A DNA stretch of 64,000 bases from an uncultured Flavobacteriales bacterium (GTDB taxonomy: Bacteria > Bacteroidota > Bacteroidia > Flavobacteriales > JBLHRE01). The stretch spans positions 1 to 64,000 of the forward strand of contig CAKZPI010000022.1 of the NCBI GenBank assembly GCA_937139155.1, written 5' to 3'. The notes beneath the pieces are model-generated. The model had not been told where the DNA came from, ran no database searches, and was given only the letters and a program-made list of their open reading frames with translations. Positions within the stretch are counted from its first letter, which is position 1. Every line of letters starts with the position of its first letter. Positions 8,160-17,625 of the stretch are shown here, one piece after another. The position numbers and the translations under genes were made by a program.

Positions 8160-10502
8160 TTAAAAGTTGCGAGTCCAGCTAACCCCTGGAATTAATGGGA
8201 AAAGGGCAAGTTTTGCAAGGTAGGTTCTGCCCTGCCCATCTGGGCTGTATTCAGTTTCCCAATTGTAGAAAAAGGGGTTGGCTCTGGAATATGCATTGTA
8301 AACGGAGAACGACCAAATGGCTTCTCCCTTCTTTTTCGGTTTGGTATAATTAACAGAAAGGTCCAATCGGTGATAAGCCTCCATTCGGAAACCATTTTTT
8401 TCGCCGTAGTCGATATTATAGGCTGTTCCATAAGGGAAGGAGGGGGACTGAAGGTTTTCTGAATAAAAGTACCCTTCTGGCATGGTAATCGCATTTCCCG
8501 TTCCATATACCCACGACAGGCCAAAGTCTAGTTTTTCGGTATGCTCATAATTGCAAACAAAGGAAAGGTCATGCCTACGGTCGAATTTATAGGGGTAAGG
8601 GTTTCCATTGTTTACCCTTGTGCCTGGAAAATGCCGATTAGACCAGCTAAGGGTATAGCCTATCCAGCCGGTAAGTCTTCCTGTCTTCTTTTGGAGAAAG
8701 AGCTCGGCTCCGTAAGACTCTCCAAGTCCGCCCGTTTCAACCCGCTCTTGCCAATCGCCTCCATTTAGGAAGCCAGCGCCATTTTTATAGGTAATTAAAC
8801 CGGTCATTCTCTTATAAAAGGTCTCAAGGCTAAACTCAAACCGTTTTTCATAAAGCATTCTTGCTACTCCTGCTGCCACCTGATGAGAATTCATGGGTGG
8901 AATTTTCTCAGTACTACTCACCCATAAATCAGTTGGCAACCCTACGTTTGAATTGGTTAGTAAATGCAAATATTGCTGCATAAATGCATAGGAAGCCTTA
9001 ACGCTTAAGTCTTCGGTAATTAAATACCGTGACGAAAACCTAGGCTGAACGCTTTTGTAGTTGGTTTCCCCTACCCTATACAGCGTGAAATGAAGGCCTG
9101 GATTTAAACTTAATCGCTGGTTCACCTTTATTTCATCCTCGATATAGGCAAAGTAGTCTTGGGTATAAATCGACTCGGAGTTAAGGATGGTTGAGTCTAA
9201 ATTACCATCTTGAAACTGAATGGCCCCAGGTTGAAAATGATGCCTTGTACCGTTTAGTCCAAAACGTAAAAAATGCTTTTGGCTTAGCCTATAGTCCATG
9301 TCAGCCTTTAAGCCAAGGTCTTGAATCTGTGAGAAATACCTATACCCAATAATATCTTCCTGGCCCTGGTATCTCTCGAGGTCTTCATACCCTAAATGAT
9401 ACCGGTATCGGCTATAGGTTCCGGTAATGTTTAGAAAGCCTTTACTTCCCACTTGGTAATTGTACCGAAGGGCTGAGGTGATGTTTCCCCAATCAAAGCC
9501 AGCCCGTTCGCGACTCAAATAAGTTCCATCCCGGAAAGTATACTGATAATAGAACTCGTCTTTACCTGTATAGAGGCTAGCGTAGATTCGGCTATTCTCC
9601 CCTATATCATGATTGTACTTAAGGTTTAAGTCTTGAAAATAATACCCTGCCATTTCCCCATTGGCCGCCACTAAAAAAGGCTGAATCAATAGGTCAATAT
9701 AGGTTCTGCGGGCAGCCAGCATTAATGAGCTTTTGCCTTTAACCACAGGACCCTCAACCATGAATCTTGAGGCAATGAGGCCCACGGTACCCGACCCTCC
9801 CCATTTCTCTCTTGAACCGTCTTTCATATTGATCTCTACCACCGAAGAAAGCCGTCCCCCAAACCGTGCAGGAAATCCTCCTTTGGTTAGTTTCACGCTT
9901 TTGGTGGCGTCTGAATTGAACACCGAGAAAAACCCAAACAAATGCGAGGCATTGTAAACAGGCACCCCGTCTAAGAGAATCAAGTTCTGGTCCGGACCTC
10001 CTCCTCTTACATAAATCCCGCTGGTTCCTTCATTGCCTGACTGAACCCCGGGCAAGAGCTGTATGACCTTCATTACATCCCGCTCTCCCATTAAGGCCGG
10101 AAGCTTATCAATCTGCTTCATGGGCACATCAATGGTTGACATTTGAACCTCTTCCTGGATATAATCTTCAGCCACCACCTCTACTTCTCCTAGCAAATCA
10201 GCACTGGGCTTGAGGAAAAAATTCAATTGTACATTTCGGTCCAAATACAGTTTATAATACTCTGTCTTATAGCCTATATAGGAAACAGCAAGGTAAACTG
10301 AATCTTTTGGAAGGGTAATGGAGTAAAACCCATAGGCGTTTGTTGAGGAGCCTAGTTTTTTTTCGGCGTCTACAATATTGGCGCCAATTAAACTTTCTTC
10401 GCTTCCATCTTCTCTTACATAACCTGAGATGGTATAATTTTGAGCCAATCCTCTAAAACCAAAGGAGAGGACAAGACATAACCAGAAAACTTTTAGTTTC
10501 AT
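8160..10502 (-). CDS. TonB-dependent receptor with carboxypeptidase-regulatory-like N-domain
   Basis: Outer membrane active transporter of 780 aa. In order: signal peptide (1-20, ending GLAQ), a carboxypeptidase-regulatory-like beta-sandwich (about 22-110), a plug domain (about 125-230) with ERDVMKVIQLLPGVQSG and the strand YVRGGGPDQNLILLDGVPV, then a large beta-barrel ending in aromatic residues (SWTRNF). It probably forms a transcription unit with the downstream DUF4249 lipoprotein gene. It lacks the very long N-terminus of SusC-type receptors and there is no SusD partner, so a polysaccharide-utilisation role is not supported. Substrate unknown. Confidence 0.93.
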   Translation of the reverse strand: MKLKVFWLCLVLSFGFRGLAQNYTISGYVREDGSEESLIGANIVDAEKKLGSSTNAYGFYSITLPKDSVYLAVSYIGYKTEYYKLYLDRNVQLNFFLKPSADLLGEVEVVAEDYIQEEVQMSTIDVPMKQIDKLPALMGERDVMKVIQLLPGVQSGNEGTSGIYVRGGGPDQNLILLDGVPVYNASHLFGFFSVFNSDATKSVKLTKGGFPARFGGRLSSVVEINMKDGSREKWGGSGTVGLIASRFMVEGPVVKGKSSLMLAARRTYIDLLIQPFLVAANGEMAGYYFQDLNLKYNHDIGENSRIYASLYTGKDEFYYQYTFRDGTYLSRERAGFDWGNITSALRYNYQVGSKGFLNITGTYSRYRYHLGYEDLERYQGQEDIIGYRYFSQIQDLGLKADMDYRLSQKHFLRFGLNGTRHHFQPGAIQFQDGNLDSTILNSESIYTQDYFAYIEDEIKVNQRLSLNPGLHFTLYRVGETNYKSVQPRFSSRYLITEDLSVKASYAFMQQYLHLLTNSNVGLPTDLWVSSTEKIPPMNSHQVAAGVARMLYEKRFEFSLETFYKRMTGLITYKNGAGFLNGGDWQERVETGGLGESYGAELFLQKKTGRLTGWIGYTLSWSNRHFPGTRVNNGNPYPYKFDRRHDLSFVCNYEHTEKLDFGLSWVYGTGNAITMPEGYFYSENLQSPSFPYGTAYNIDYGEKNGFRMEAYHRLDLSVNYTKPKKKGEAIWSFSVYNAYSRANPFFYNWETEYSPDGQGRTYLAKLALFPLIPGVSWTRNF

Positions 10503-10581
10503 AAGGGGAGGTTAGATTTACCCCACAATAATAAGAATTCTCAAAAAACCTAAACCATTGTCCCCTAAAAAAGTTTCCGTT

Positions 10582-13368
10582 CTAAGGTTTGTATGTGTTC
10601 TGGCGCAAGCATGGCTTGGCAAATTCACAATAGGAACAAGAATTTAGGTTCTGAGTCTGCTCAAAGCTAGGGTCATTTAAAGCCCCTTCCACCTGTTCTT
10701 CAATGAAGGCTTTTATTTCTTCCAAGTCTTCCTTGCCAAAAACCTGATTTCCTCCCCATTCAAGCGGCAAATAATGGTCCTGACTCGATTTTACCGGAGC
10801 TATGAAGGCTGAAAGCATGGCCCCCTGGGGAATACCATATTTCTCCCGGTTTCCGTCTACCAACAATAAATAAGAGGCCAATTGCAGGGCCTTCGACTTT
10901 TTTAAATCGGGTTTTTCCGGGTTAAACTTAAGGTCTTTGTCGGAAACTGATCCAGTTTTATAGTCTACCACCCTATGCACCCCATCTACCTTGTCAATCC
11001 GGTCGGCCTTACCCATAAGATTTCCAAAACGCATCTCCCTTTTCAAGAGCTCCTCCCCTCCTAAATAAACCAATTCATGCGCCTCAACAAAGGATTTTTC
11101 TTTTTCCAAAAAGCCAAAAAACTGCTCTTTGGCTAGCTTCATTTGCAGAAGGTTAATGCCTAGCTTCAATTGGGCTGCGTCCATTTCAATCTTCGACTCA
11201 GCCTCTGCCAGTATTTCGTGGGGATCCGCCAGAATCTTATCTATTTCTGCTGCCGCCACCTTAGCCCCCATTTTGGAATAGGCAATCTCCAGGGCATCGT
11301 GAACAAAGGTTCCAAAATGATCCGCTTGTAGCTCTTCCCGAATCTCAACCCCCTCTTTAATCTTGGCCAAATACCGGAAATAATACTTCAAACTACAGTC
11401 AAAATAGGTGGCCATGGCCGAAGGAGACAAACCTCTTTTATTAAGGATTTCCTCCTGGGCCTTGAGCATTTCCTCGTTTTTAGGAATGCTGATTTTAAAC
11501 TCTTCCAAACGAAGAGGGTCCATTTGAAAAGGCTTGACCTCCCATTGAATGTTCTGATGGGCAGCCCCGATTTCAAACCTCATCTGACGGATAAATCGGC
11601 TCGGCTCTGCCCCTTTCTTTCCATCTACATTGTATACAAAATCTACCTTATCGGCATGCTGTACCAATCTGTACACATGATAGGCGTACACGGCGTCATG
11701 CTCAACAAATGAAGGCAAGTTCACCTCTCTTCGGGTATCAAAGGGTATGAAGGGGCTTTCGGATCTACCCTTGGGTATTTTTCCCTCGTTGGCCGAAACC
11801 AAAATCACATGCTTGAAGTCGAGGGTTCGGGTTTCCAATAAACCCATGACTTGAAGTCCTTGCAGGGGTTCTCCTATGAATGAGACAGAAAAGGACTGTG
11901 AAAGCTGTTGCCATAGGTAAAAACAGGAATCAAGGTCAAGCCACGCTTGGTATTCCCTGACCAAATCTGAAAGACGGTTGAGCATTTGCAAGACTTGCAT
12001 CCCAGCCTCAAGCCCAAATCCATCGGGTGAGTTTCCTTGAACCTGGTCTTGCATCCAAGACTCTAGCCATAAGGTTAAACTTTCCAAACCTTTTTCAAGG
12101 TCCACCCTTTCGGGGAAGAAATCTGGGAGGCCATCCACCTGACGCCTTAAGGAATTTGAAGTGAAATAGGGTTTCCCGGAGTTTTTTATTTGATCCATAC
12201 CCATTTGAGCCCATGGAAATCCTACCAAAAGTGGATTCTCAAGAACCCTCAATACATCCTTATGGTAATACACCAGGTTCTTTCCCTTACCCGCCTTGGC
12301 TTCGGCATTTTTCTGAGCATAAAGGATTTGCTTGATCAACCGGTAGGGCAAGGTATTCCGGATGGGATAGCCCATGGTAATGTTGATTTTCTTAACCGAT
12401 TCGGGAATTTGGTTCAAGATGGGCTCTAGGAGCTTCTCATCGGCCAATACCAGGGCAATGTCTTCGGGATTCTCGCCATCCTCTAAGGCTTTTCTTACGG
12501 CTTCTGCTGCAGCGGTTGACTCGGAGGCAAATTTTGGCACAGGCACTTCGGTAAACTTCTTTTTCCGCTTGAAATCTTGCGAGGTTTCCAGGGTATTCTT
12601 GAAAACTCCTGAAAGCTCTGGATCCTGCATTTTCCGAATGAAGTACCCAGCCTCTTGCTCCTTTTTAAGATAATGCTCGTCAAAATCCCAAAAGAATTTC
12701 AGGTCCAATTTAGACTTACCCGTTTTTAACAATAAGATTTCCGCCTGATTCAATGCATTGAACCCTGCCCACCACACATGGGCCGATTTTTCCTGAACCT
12801 TCTCCCAAAACGGGTCTGCATTTTCCGCGGCCTGCCTAAGTACATAACCTTGATGACCTTGTTTTTTCTCATCCAGCAATCGGGTGTATTCCTTATACAG
12901 GTCCGCAAGAGATTCATAAAACTTAATGTACCGACTCATGAGGGCGGTTGGCTCTTTTTCTGGCGACCACGCTTCCATTTTCCTTTGCTCATGAATGAGG
13001 CTGAAAAGGCTTTTAGCCTCAACCAAATACTTGTCAACATCATTGAAATCAACCAATACCTGAGGGGCCCATTTCAGAAAGTCTCGAAACCCTTCCGCTT
13101 CAGCCTCTACTTTTAAATGCGCTTGATAAAGCGTGAAGACTTGAGAAATTGAGTCTAAGGATTCATAGGATCCATGTTTTAAAACAAATTCATCAACTAC
13201 CGTCATTTCGGGCAACCATGACCCGGGAGAAAGGCGTTCAGACAAAGCTTCTTGTATGAATAGCATGGCCCTTCTGGTGGGTAAAACCAAGAGGGCTTGA
13301 CTTCTCACTTCGTTGGATTGACCTGCAATCCAATCGCATAATCGATTAATAAATCCTTGACTATCCAT
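10582..13368 (-). CDS. AddB-like PD-(D/E)XK nuclease subunit
   Basis: Second subunit of an AddAB-type helicase-nuclease for double-strand-break repair, 928 aa. The N-terminal part is helicase-like without a good Walker A, as in AddB. The C-terminal nuclease has the RecB-family pattern GKADRID then VVDYKTG and QLASYLLL (about 790-860). An iron-sulfur cluster site is suggested by one Cys in FDCSLKYYFRY (about 660) plus three in NSCSYCEFAKPC at the extreme C-terminus, a hallmark of AddB. The ATG overlaps the end of the upstream helicase gene by 8 bp, supporting translational coupling and a complex. Confidence 0.88.
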   Translation of the reverse strand: MDSQGFINRLCDWIAGQSNEVRSQALLVLPTRRAMLFIQEALSERLSPGSWLPEMTVVDEFVLKHGSYESLDSISQVFTLYQAHLKVEAEAEGFRDFLKWAPQVLVDFNDVDKYLVEAKSLFSLIHEQRKMEAWSPEKEPTALMSRYIKFYESLADLYKEYTRLLDEKKQGHQGYVLRQAAENADPFWEKVQEKSAHVWWAGFNALNQAEILLLKTGKSKLDLKFFWDFDEHYLKKEQEAGYFIRKMQDPELSGVFKNTLETSQDFKRKKKFTEVPVPKFASESTAAAEAVRKALEDGENPEDIALVLADEKLLEPILNQIPESVKKINITMGYPIRNTLPYRLIKQILYAQKNAEAKAGKGKNLVYYHKDVLRVLENPLLVGFPWAQMGMDQIKNSGKPYFTSNSLRRQVDGLPDFFPERVDLEKGLESLTLWLESWMQDQVQGNSPDGFGLEAGMQVLQMLNRLSDLVREYQAWLDLDSCFYLWQQLSQSFSVSFIGEPLQGLQVMGLLETRTLDFKHVILVSANEGKIPKGRSESPFIPFDTRREVNLPSFVEHDAVYAYHVYRLVQHADKVDFVYNVDGKKGAEPSRFIRQMRFEIGAAHQNIQWEVKPFQMDPLRLEEFKISIPKNEEMLKAQEEILNKRGLSPSAMATYFDCSLKYYFRYLAKIKEGVEIREELQADHFGTFVHDALEIAYSKMGAKVAAAEIDKILADPHEILAEAESKIEMDAAQLKLGINLLQMKLAKEQFFGFLEKEKSFVEAHELVYLGGEELLKREMRFGNLMGKADRIDKVDGVHRVVDYKTGSVSDKDLKFNPEKPDLKKSKALQLASYLLLVDGNREKYGIPQGAMLSAFIAPVKSSQDHYLPLEWGGNQVFGKEDLEEIKAFIEEQVEGALNDPSFEQTQNLNSCSYCEFAKPCLRQNTYKP

Positions 13369-16300
13369 GCTTTAAAATTTCAGTATCGTTTTCGTGGATG
13401 TAAACCAAAAGGGCTTCCACAGGCAATTCAGTAATGGCTTTTAGAGCCTCTTTATAAGCGGCAATTTGAAGGAGGTGTTCCTCTCGTTTTTTTCCGGTTT
13501 TATAATCCAGGACCACCCATTTATCCTCCAGAAGAACCACGCGGTCGGGCCTTCCAACTTCTCCGGATAGCTGCAAAAAGCTTCTTTCGTTCATTGATTT
13601 TTTTCCGGGCTCAAAAAAGGCTTTGAGTTCCGGGTGAAAAACCAAGGACTCTAATCTTTTCCTCAGTCCTTCCAGGCCATCTTCCCGAACAACTCCCTTG
13701 TTCAGAGCTTGGTTCAAGGCCGCCTCCAGATCTCTATGGTCGTAAATGTTCTCAAGGCAGTTGTGAACCAAGTTTCCGAAAGACTTTTCGGTTTGCAATG
13801 ATTTTTCAAAGGTTTTAGCAATTCGAATTTTCTCCACCCAATCGTTTTGGGCGCTTACCCTTTTATCAAAATTCTCAGGGGGCAAGCCAGCTTTTGGCTT
13901 TTCTCTAGACCTAGCCTTTTCATTCTGCTTTAGGGTCTTTTGGATTTCAAAATCTCCCGCTTTCCTTACCGTTTCCCCTTGCATCCATTTATAAATCCAA
14001 TGGTCAACTTTCTCCTTTGTTTCACTTTTCCCAGGAATTTCTGCCCCAATGAAAAGCAGGTCCTGAGCCCTTGTAGTAGCAACATAAAGTAGGTCCATGA
14101 CCTCCAGTTTTGCCCGGTTGAACTTCGCCTGAATCTTCCCGTCTAAAAACTCGGGCAAATGATCTTTTTGAGAGAGCATAAGCCGAATGGCCGGGGCACG
14201 AGGATCCCCTTCAAGGTCAACCCAGAAAGGATGATTCTTCAATATTTCCTGTCCCATATGCGGAATGATGACCACCGGAAACTCCAACCCCTTGGAGGCA
14301 TGATACGTCAAAAGTCGAATGGAGTTGGGGTCGCCCGCCATTTCAACCTTATTGTCGGTTTCTTCCAGGTGCTTAAGGAAAGCGTGTAAATCTTCCTCCT
14401 CATGACCAGAAAAATCAAGGGCTAGGTCAAGAAGGGAGGTTAGGAAAACATCGTAATGTCCTTGCGGATATAGGGTAGAAACCACCGATTGCACCAGAGG
14501 AAACAAGGCCATTTTCTTCCATTGTTCCACGGGAAACCTCTCTTTTAACAGCGCCTCCCTTTGTTTTAAGCTCCCCATTTCATGTCCGCTACGGGCGTCC
14601 AGAATTCCAGCGTCCATTCCGCCTTGATAAGCCCCCAACTGGGCTGGAGGAGAATCAGGATAGGCAATATACTCAAGCATGCTAACCACCCGAACCACCG
14701 ACTTATTTTCCATGAGTTTTAAGCTGTCCGCAGAAACCACTGAATAGTTTTCGCCTTCCAGACCAACCAGGTAATCTGAAATCTTTTTCCCCTCGGCATG
14801 CCCCCGAACCAAAACGGCAATTTCCCCATGAGAATAACCGGCCTCCTCCGCTTTTTTCAGGCAGTCTACCACCCATTTCAAGGCATTTGAATCCTCCCCT
14901 TTCGAGGCCTTCTCGTAAACCGTAACCTCCGCGTAGCCCCCGGGGTTTAAGATTTTTCCATCATCGGTTTTCCCTGGATTTTGAAAGGCGGTTTCAAAGG
15001 CTCTAATCTCTGATTCAAGGGCTAGATTGGGTGAAAGGGCTTGATAAAATCCATTGTTAAACTTAATCACCTCTTCCCTTGAACGGAAGTTTTGATTTTT
15101 AAAGTCCTTCTCTCTATGAACCAAATGCTTTTTATGCTCTAGATCTTTAAACTTATACTTGCTTTTCTCCGGATCACCTAGATCAATGAATTGGGCGGCA
15201 TCCCCTCCCCTCCATTGATAAATGGATTGTTTTGCGTCACCCACAAGGAAACAGGAAGGCCCGTTGCCCTTAGAGCTTTGCTCATCTCCCGCCAAGGCAT
15301 TTTCTACCAAGGGAATCAAGTTTTCCCATTGAACCACCGAGGTGTCTTGAAACTCATCAATGAAAAAATGTTTGAACTTTTCGCCAATTCGTTCAAATAC
15401 AAAGGGGGCCGGTTGGTCTTTAATTTCCTCGTTCAGAATTCGGTTAATGGCCGATATATGCACCATTCCTTGAGCATCGTATATGTTCTGAATGGAAGAT
15501 TGAAGCTTGGATAAGAGCCTGAGTTTATCCCGCTCCTGAATAAAAATCTTTGCCTCCAAGGCTCTTTTTGCATCCTGGTTTTTAAGCTCCAAAGCCCGCT
15601 TGAAATGAGGGTCTAAATGAGGGTCTATTTCTGATTTTTGAGGGTGTTTACTGGAAACATAACTCCCCTTCAAAATGTTTTTTTGAAAGGTTAAAGGTTT
15701 GGTCAGGTACCAATCTCTGTTTTCAACCTCAAGAATTACATTTGCAAGACTCGATTTTCTAGTAAGGTCCTGATCGGTAAGCCCATTTGCCGCCATAGTT
15801 GACCTAAAGGCTGATTTGAGCTTTTTCCATTCATCGCGGTAATTGTTCAAGATTTTCTCTTCCTTTTCGTAGGCTTCCGCCGGATATTCCCAAGACTTAA
15901 ACCTTTCTAAAAGAGAGGCATACTCCTCATTCATCAAGTCTTTCCCCAATTGCTCAAGCTGTTGCCGAAGCTTTAAGCTGGAAGAGTTTTGGTAAAAGCT
16001 GCGGGTGTACTCATCTAAAATGGCGGATAGGCCCTCATCATCCTGGGCCTCATCTAGCAAAAAATCAATGGCCAAATCAAGCACCACATCCTGATTCAGT
16101 TCAATCTCCAGGTTCAAAGGAAGCTGCAGGTCATGAGCAAAGGAGCGCACCAGCCTTTGGGTGAAGGAGTCAATGGTCATCATAGAAAACCGAGAATAGT
16201 CATGCAAGAGTTCGGTAAGAAGAAGCGAAGACTTCCTTCGAAGCTCTTTCTCTTCCATGCCGGTAGACTTTAACAGTTCAACCATAAGGCTCTTGGATGT

Positions 16301-16516
16301 GCCGGTCTCTTTGCCGGTGGAAACCTGTTCAAGGGTTTCAATCACCCGGTCTTTCATTTCCCGAGCCGCCTTTTTGGTAAAGGTAATGGCCAGGATCTGC
16401 CGGTACACATTATGGTTCGGGGTAGAGAGGCATAAGTGCAGAAAACGTAGGGCCAGTTGAAAGGTTTTTCCAGAGCCTGCTGAGGCTTGGTAAACCATAA
16501 ATCCTTCATGGTGCAT
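13361..16516 (-). CDS. AddA-like UvrD-family helicase with RecB-type nuclease domain
   Basis: ATP-driven DNA helicase and nuclease of 1051 aa. Walker A is GSGKT at 14-18. Other superfamily 1 motifs follow in order: FTKKAAREM, FIDEFQDTS (Walker B), GDAKQSIYQWRGGD, YHASKGLEFPVV and YVATTRAQD. The C-terminal 100 residues carry the nuclease motif GRPDRVV, VLDYKTGK and LLQIAAYKEAL. It is first in a two-gene operon with the AddB-like gene. Chi recognition and the precise orthology to AddA or RecB cannot be settled by eye; the two-subunit arrangement and the partner's Fe-S cysteines favour AddAB. Confidence 0.9.
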   Translation of the reverse strand: MHHEGFMVYQASAGSGKTFQLALRFLHLCLSTPNHNVYRQILAITFTKKAAREMKDRVIETLEQVSTGKETGTSKSLMVELLKSTGMEEKELRRKSSLLLTELLHDYSRFSMMTIDSFTQRLVRSFAHDLQLPLNLEIELNQDVVLDLAIDFLLDEAQDDEGLSAILDEYTRSFYQNSSSLKLRQQLEQLGKDLMNEEYASLLERFKSWEYPAEAYEKEEKILNNYRDEWKKLKSAFRSTMAANGLTDQDLTRKSSLANVILEVENRDWYLTKPLTFQKNILKGSYVSSKHPQKSEIDPHLDPHFKRALELKNQDAKRALEAKIFIQERDKLRLLSKLQSSIQNIYDAQGMVHISAINRILNEEIKDQPAPFVFERIGEKFKHFFIDEFQDTSVVQWENLIPLVENALAGDEQSSKGNGPSCFLVGDAKQSIYQWRGGDAAQFIDLGDPEKSKYKFKDLEHKKHLVHREKDFKNQNFRSREEVIKFNNGFYQALSPNLALESEIRAFETAFQNPGKTDDGKILNPGGYAEVTVYEKASKGEDSNALKWVVDCLKKAEEAGYSHGEIAVLVRGHAEGKKISDYLVGLEGENYSVVSADSLKLMENKSVVRVVSMLEYIAYPDSPPAQLGAYQGGMDAGILDARSGHEMGSLKQREALLKERFPVEQWKKMALFPLVQSVVSTLYPQGHYDVFLTSLLDLALDFSGHEEEDLHAFLKHLEETDNKVEMAGDPNSIRLLTYHASKGLEFPVVIIPHMGQEILKNHPFWVDLEGDPRAPAIRLMLSQKDHLPEFLDGKIQAKFNRAKLEVMDLLYVATTRAQDLLFIGAEIPGKSETKEKVDHWIYKWMQGETVRKAGDFEIQKTLKQNEKARSREKPKAGLPPENFDKRVSAQNDWVEKIRIAKTFEKSLQTEKSFGNLVHNCLENIYDHRDLEAALNQALNKGVVREDGLEGLRKRLESLVFHPELKAFFEPGKKSMNERSFLQLSGEVGRPDRVVLLEDKWVVLDYKTGKKREEHLLQIAAYKEALKAITELPVEALLVYIHENDTEILKHG

Positions 16517-16520
16517 GATT

Positions 16521-16528
16521 CAAAACTA
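16521..16528 (-). promoter_or_regulatory. possible -7 element for the addAB-like operon
   Basis: Read on the minus strand this is TAGTTTTG, matching TAnnTTTG, just 4 bp before the ATG. If real, the transcript would be leaderless or nearly so. No -33 element at the expected distance. Confidence 0.3.
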
Positions 16529-16610
16529 AAGGTTGAGGCCTTAAAGATATTTGGAACCAAAGGATATTACTCAAGATTGTCTCTAAATGTCAATATTTTA
16601 TTTGACAGCC

Positions 16611-16644
16611 ATCATATGCTAGGATTGGAGCCTTTCTAACTTTG
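16611..16644 (+). promoter_or_regulatory. Bacteroidota-type promoter of the rhodanese gene
   Basis: TTTG at 16611-16614 and TAACTTTG at 16637-16644, separated by 22 bp, match the -33/-7 arrangement of the main sigma factor in Bacteroidota. It leaves a leader of about 35-40 nt before the ATG at 16686. Confidence 0.5.
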
Positions 16645-16685
16645 CCCTCTTCGCCTCACCTAAGGCCATGCTCTAGATTTCATCC

Positions 16686-17351
16686 ATGTCGAAAATTTCC
16701 AACTTTCATAAACAACGGCAGCTGGGCAACCGTCCGCTTAGTCTTTCCCTATTTTCGGAAAAGCTAAAGGCTGCCCATATCTTAGACCTTCGTCCGGCAA
16801 GAGCCTTTCAGTCTGGATTCATTCCTGGCTCCGTTTCTTTGCCCATTGACTCCAACCTTGAGCTTTATCTTGAAAAGCTAAAAAAGAAGCTTAATCCGCC
16901 TTTCCTTTTAATTGCCGAACCTGGCGACGAGAATAGAGCCCTTGACATCTTGACTCGTTTTGGCTTAAATGGGGTTCTAGGCTACTTAGATGGGGGCTTT
17001 ACGGCCTGGCAGCATGCCCACCGAAAATTTGAAATGATACCTACCCTTGGCGTTGAAGATCTTGAAATGGTCAAAGATGAGGGCGACTTTCACCTTTTAG
17101 AGTCCACCTCCGGACGTCCTTTACCCCTTCACCTACCGGGGGCCAAGCATTTTTCCATTGATCAATACCTTTCTCAGGTATATGAGCTTCGATTGGAGGA
17201 TAAATTCATCATCTATTCAGAGCGAGGGCAACTTTCTTCGGTTTTGGGAAGCTTGCTTTTGCGGAAAGGCTATAAACATGTATTCTGCCTGAAGGAAAGC
17301 CTTGAAGATTTAATCAAAAGCCATTCAACTTTCCTGAGCGTTAGTGCCTAA
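16686..17351 (+). CDS. tandem rhodanese-fold protein lacking catalytic cysteines
   Basis: Cytoplasmic protein of 221 aa with two rhodanese-like folds. Domain 1 (about 28-118) shows LDLRPARAFQSGFIPGSVSLP and ends GYLDGGFTAW. Its active-loop position reads LLIAEPGDENR, with no cysteine. Domain 2 (about 135-215) has LPGAKHFSID, and the loop reads IIYSERGQLSS, with serine where a catalytic Cys is usual. The architecture and GYLDGGF motif match the C-terminal half of metallo-beta-lactamase/rhodanese fusion proteins of the persulfide dioxygenase type, here without the MBL domain. Sulfur transfer by the classical mechanism is therefore unlikely; binding or regulatory use is inference. Confidence 0.85.
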   Translation: MSKISNFHKQRQLGNRPLSLSLFSEKLKAAHILDLRPARAFQSGFIPGSVSLPIDSNLELYLEKLKKKLNPPFLLIAEPGDENRALDILTRFGLNGVLGYLDGGFTAWQHAHRKFEMIPTLGVEDLEMVKDEGDFHLLESTSGRPLPLHLPGAKHFSIDQYLSQVYELRLEDKFIIYSERGQLSSVLGSLLLRKGYKHVFCLKESLEDLIKSHSTFLSVSA

Positions 17352-17500
17352 ATCCAAAGGGGTCTTGAAAAGAAAAAGCTTACGCTGAGGGTAAAACGGT
17401 GGTAAAGTTCTTGGATTTCGCGGGGTAATTCCCCACAAAACCATGCCATTGCCAGCGCTGGTAACTTTTAGAAAATCAGAGAACTAAGCCCTTAATTCAT

Positions 17501-17530
17501 AAAAAAAGCCCCCGAAAATCGGAGGCTTTA
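17501..17530 (-). terminator. rho-independent terminator after tRNA-Cys
   Basis: On the minus strand the arms GCCTCCG and CGGGGGC form a 7-bp stem with one T-G wobble around a short ATTTT loop, followed by seven T residues. It ends the gltX-folB-tRNA run. Confidence 0.75.
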
Positions 17531-17535
17531 TTCTG

Positions 17536-17606
17536 AGGTCGCGAGCGGATTCGAACCGCTGTAGATGGTTTTGCAGACCACTGCCTAGCCACTCGGCCAC
17601 GCGACC
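17536..17606 (-). tRNA. tRNA-Cys (GCA)
   Basis: A 71-nt cloverleaf on the minus strand. The acceptor arm pairs GGTCGCG with CGCGACC and the discriminator base is T (U73), as expected for tRNA-Cys. The anticodon loop reads CTGCAAA, giving anticodon GCA. The T-arm contains GGTTCGAATCC. The terminal CCA is not encoded. It lies 19 bp past the folB stop and 5 bp before the terminator hairpin. Confidence 0.96.
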
Positions 17607-17625
17607 TTTTAGTAAGGGGGCAAAC

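Noticed and set aside
8160..10502. SusC/SusD polysaccharide utilisation locus
   Set aside because: The receptor lacks SusC-type length, the partner is DUF4249 rather than SusD, and no glycoside hydrolases are nearby.
13361..16516. Phage-defence helicase-nuclease system
   Set aside because: The pair has AddAB hallmarks (Fe-S cysteines in the second subunit, RecB-type nuclease in both) and sits among housekeeping genes, so recombination repair is the simpler reading.
17452..17461. Palindrome CCAGCGCTGG and nearby GGGG/CCCC hairpin downstream of the rhodanese gene
   Set aside because: Short, isolated and not followed by a T run; it may be a weak terminator or chance, and no partner copy was seen.
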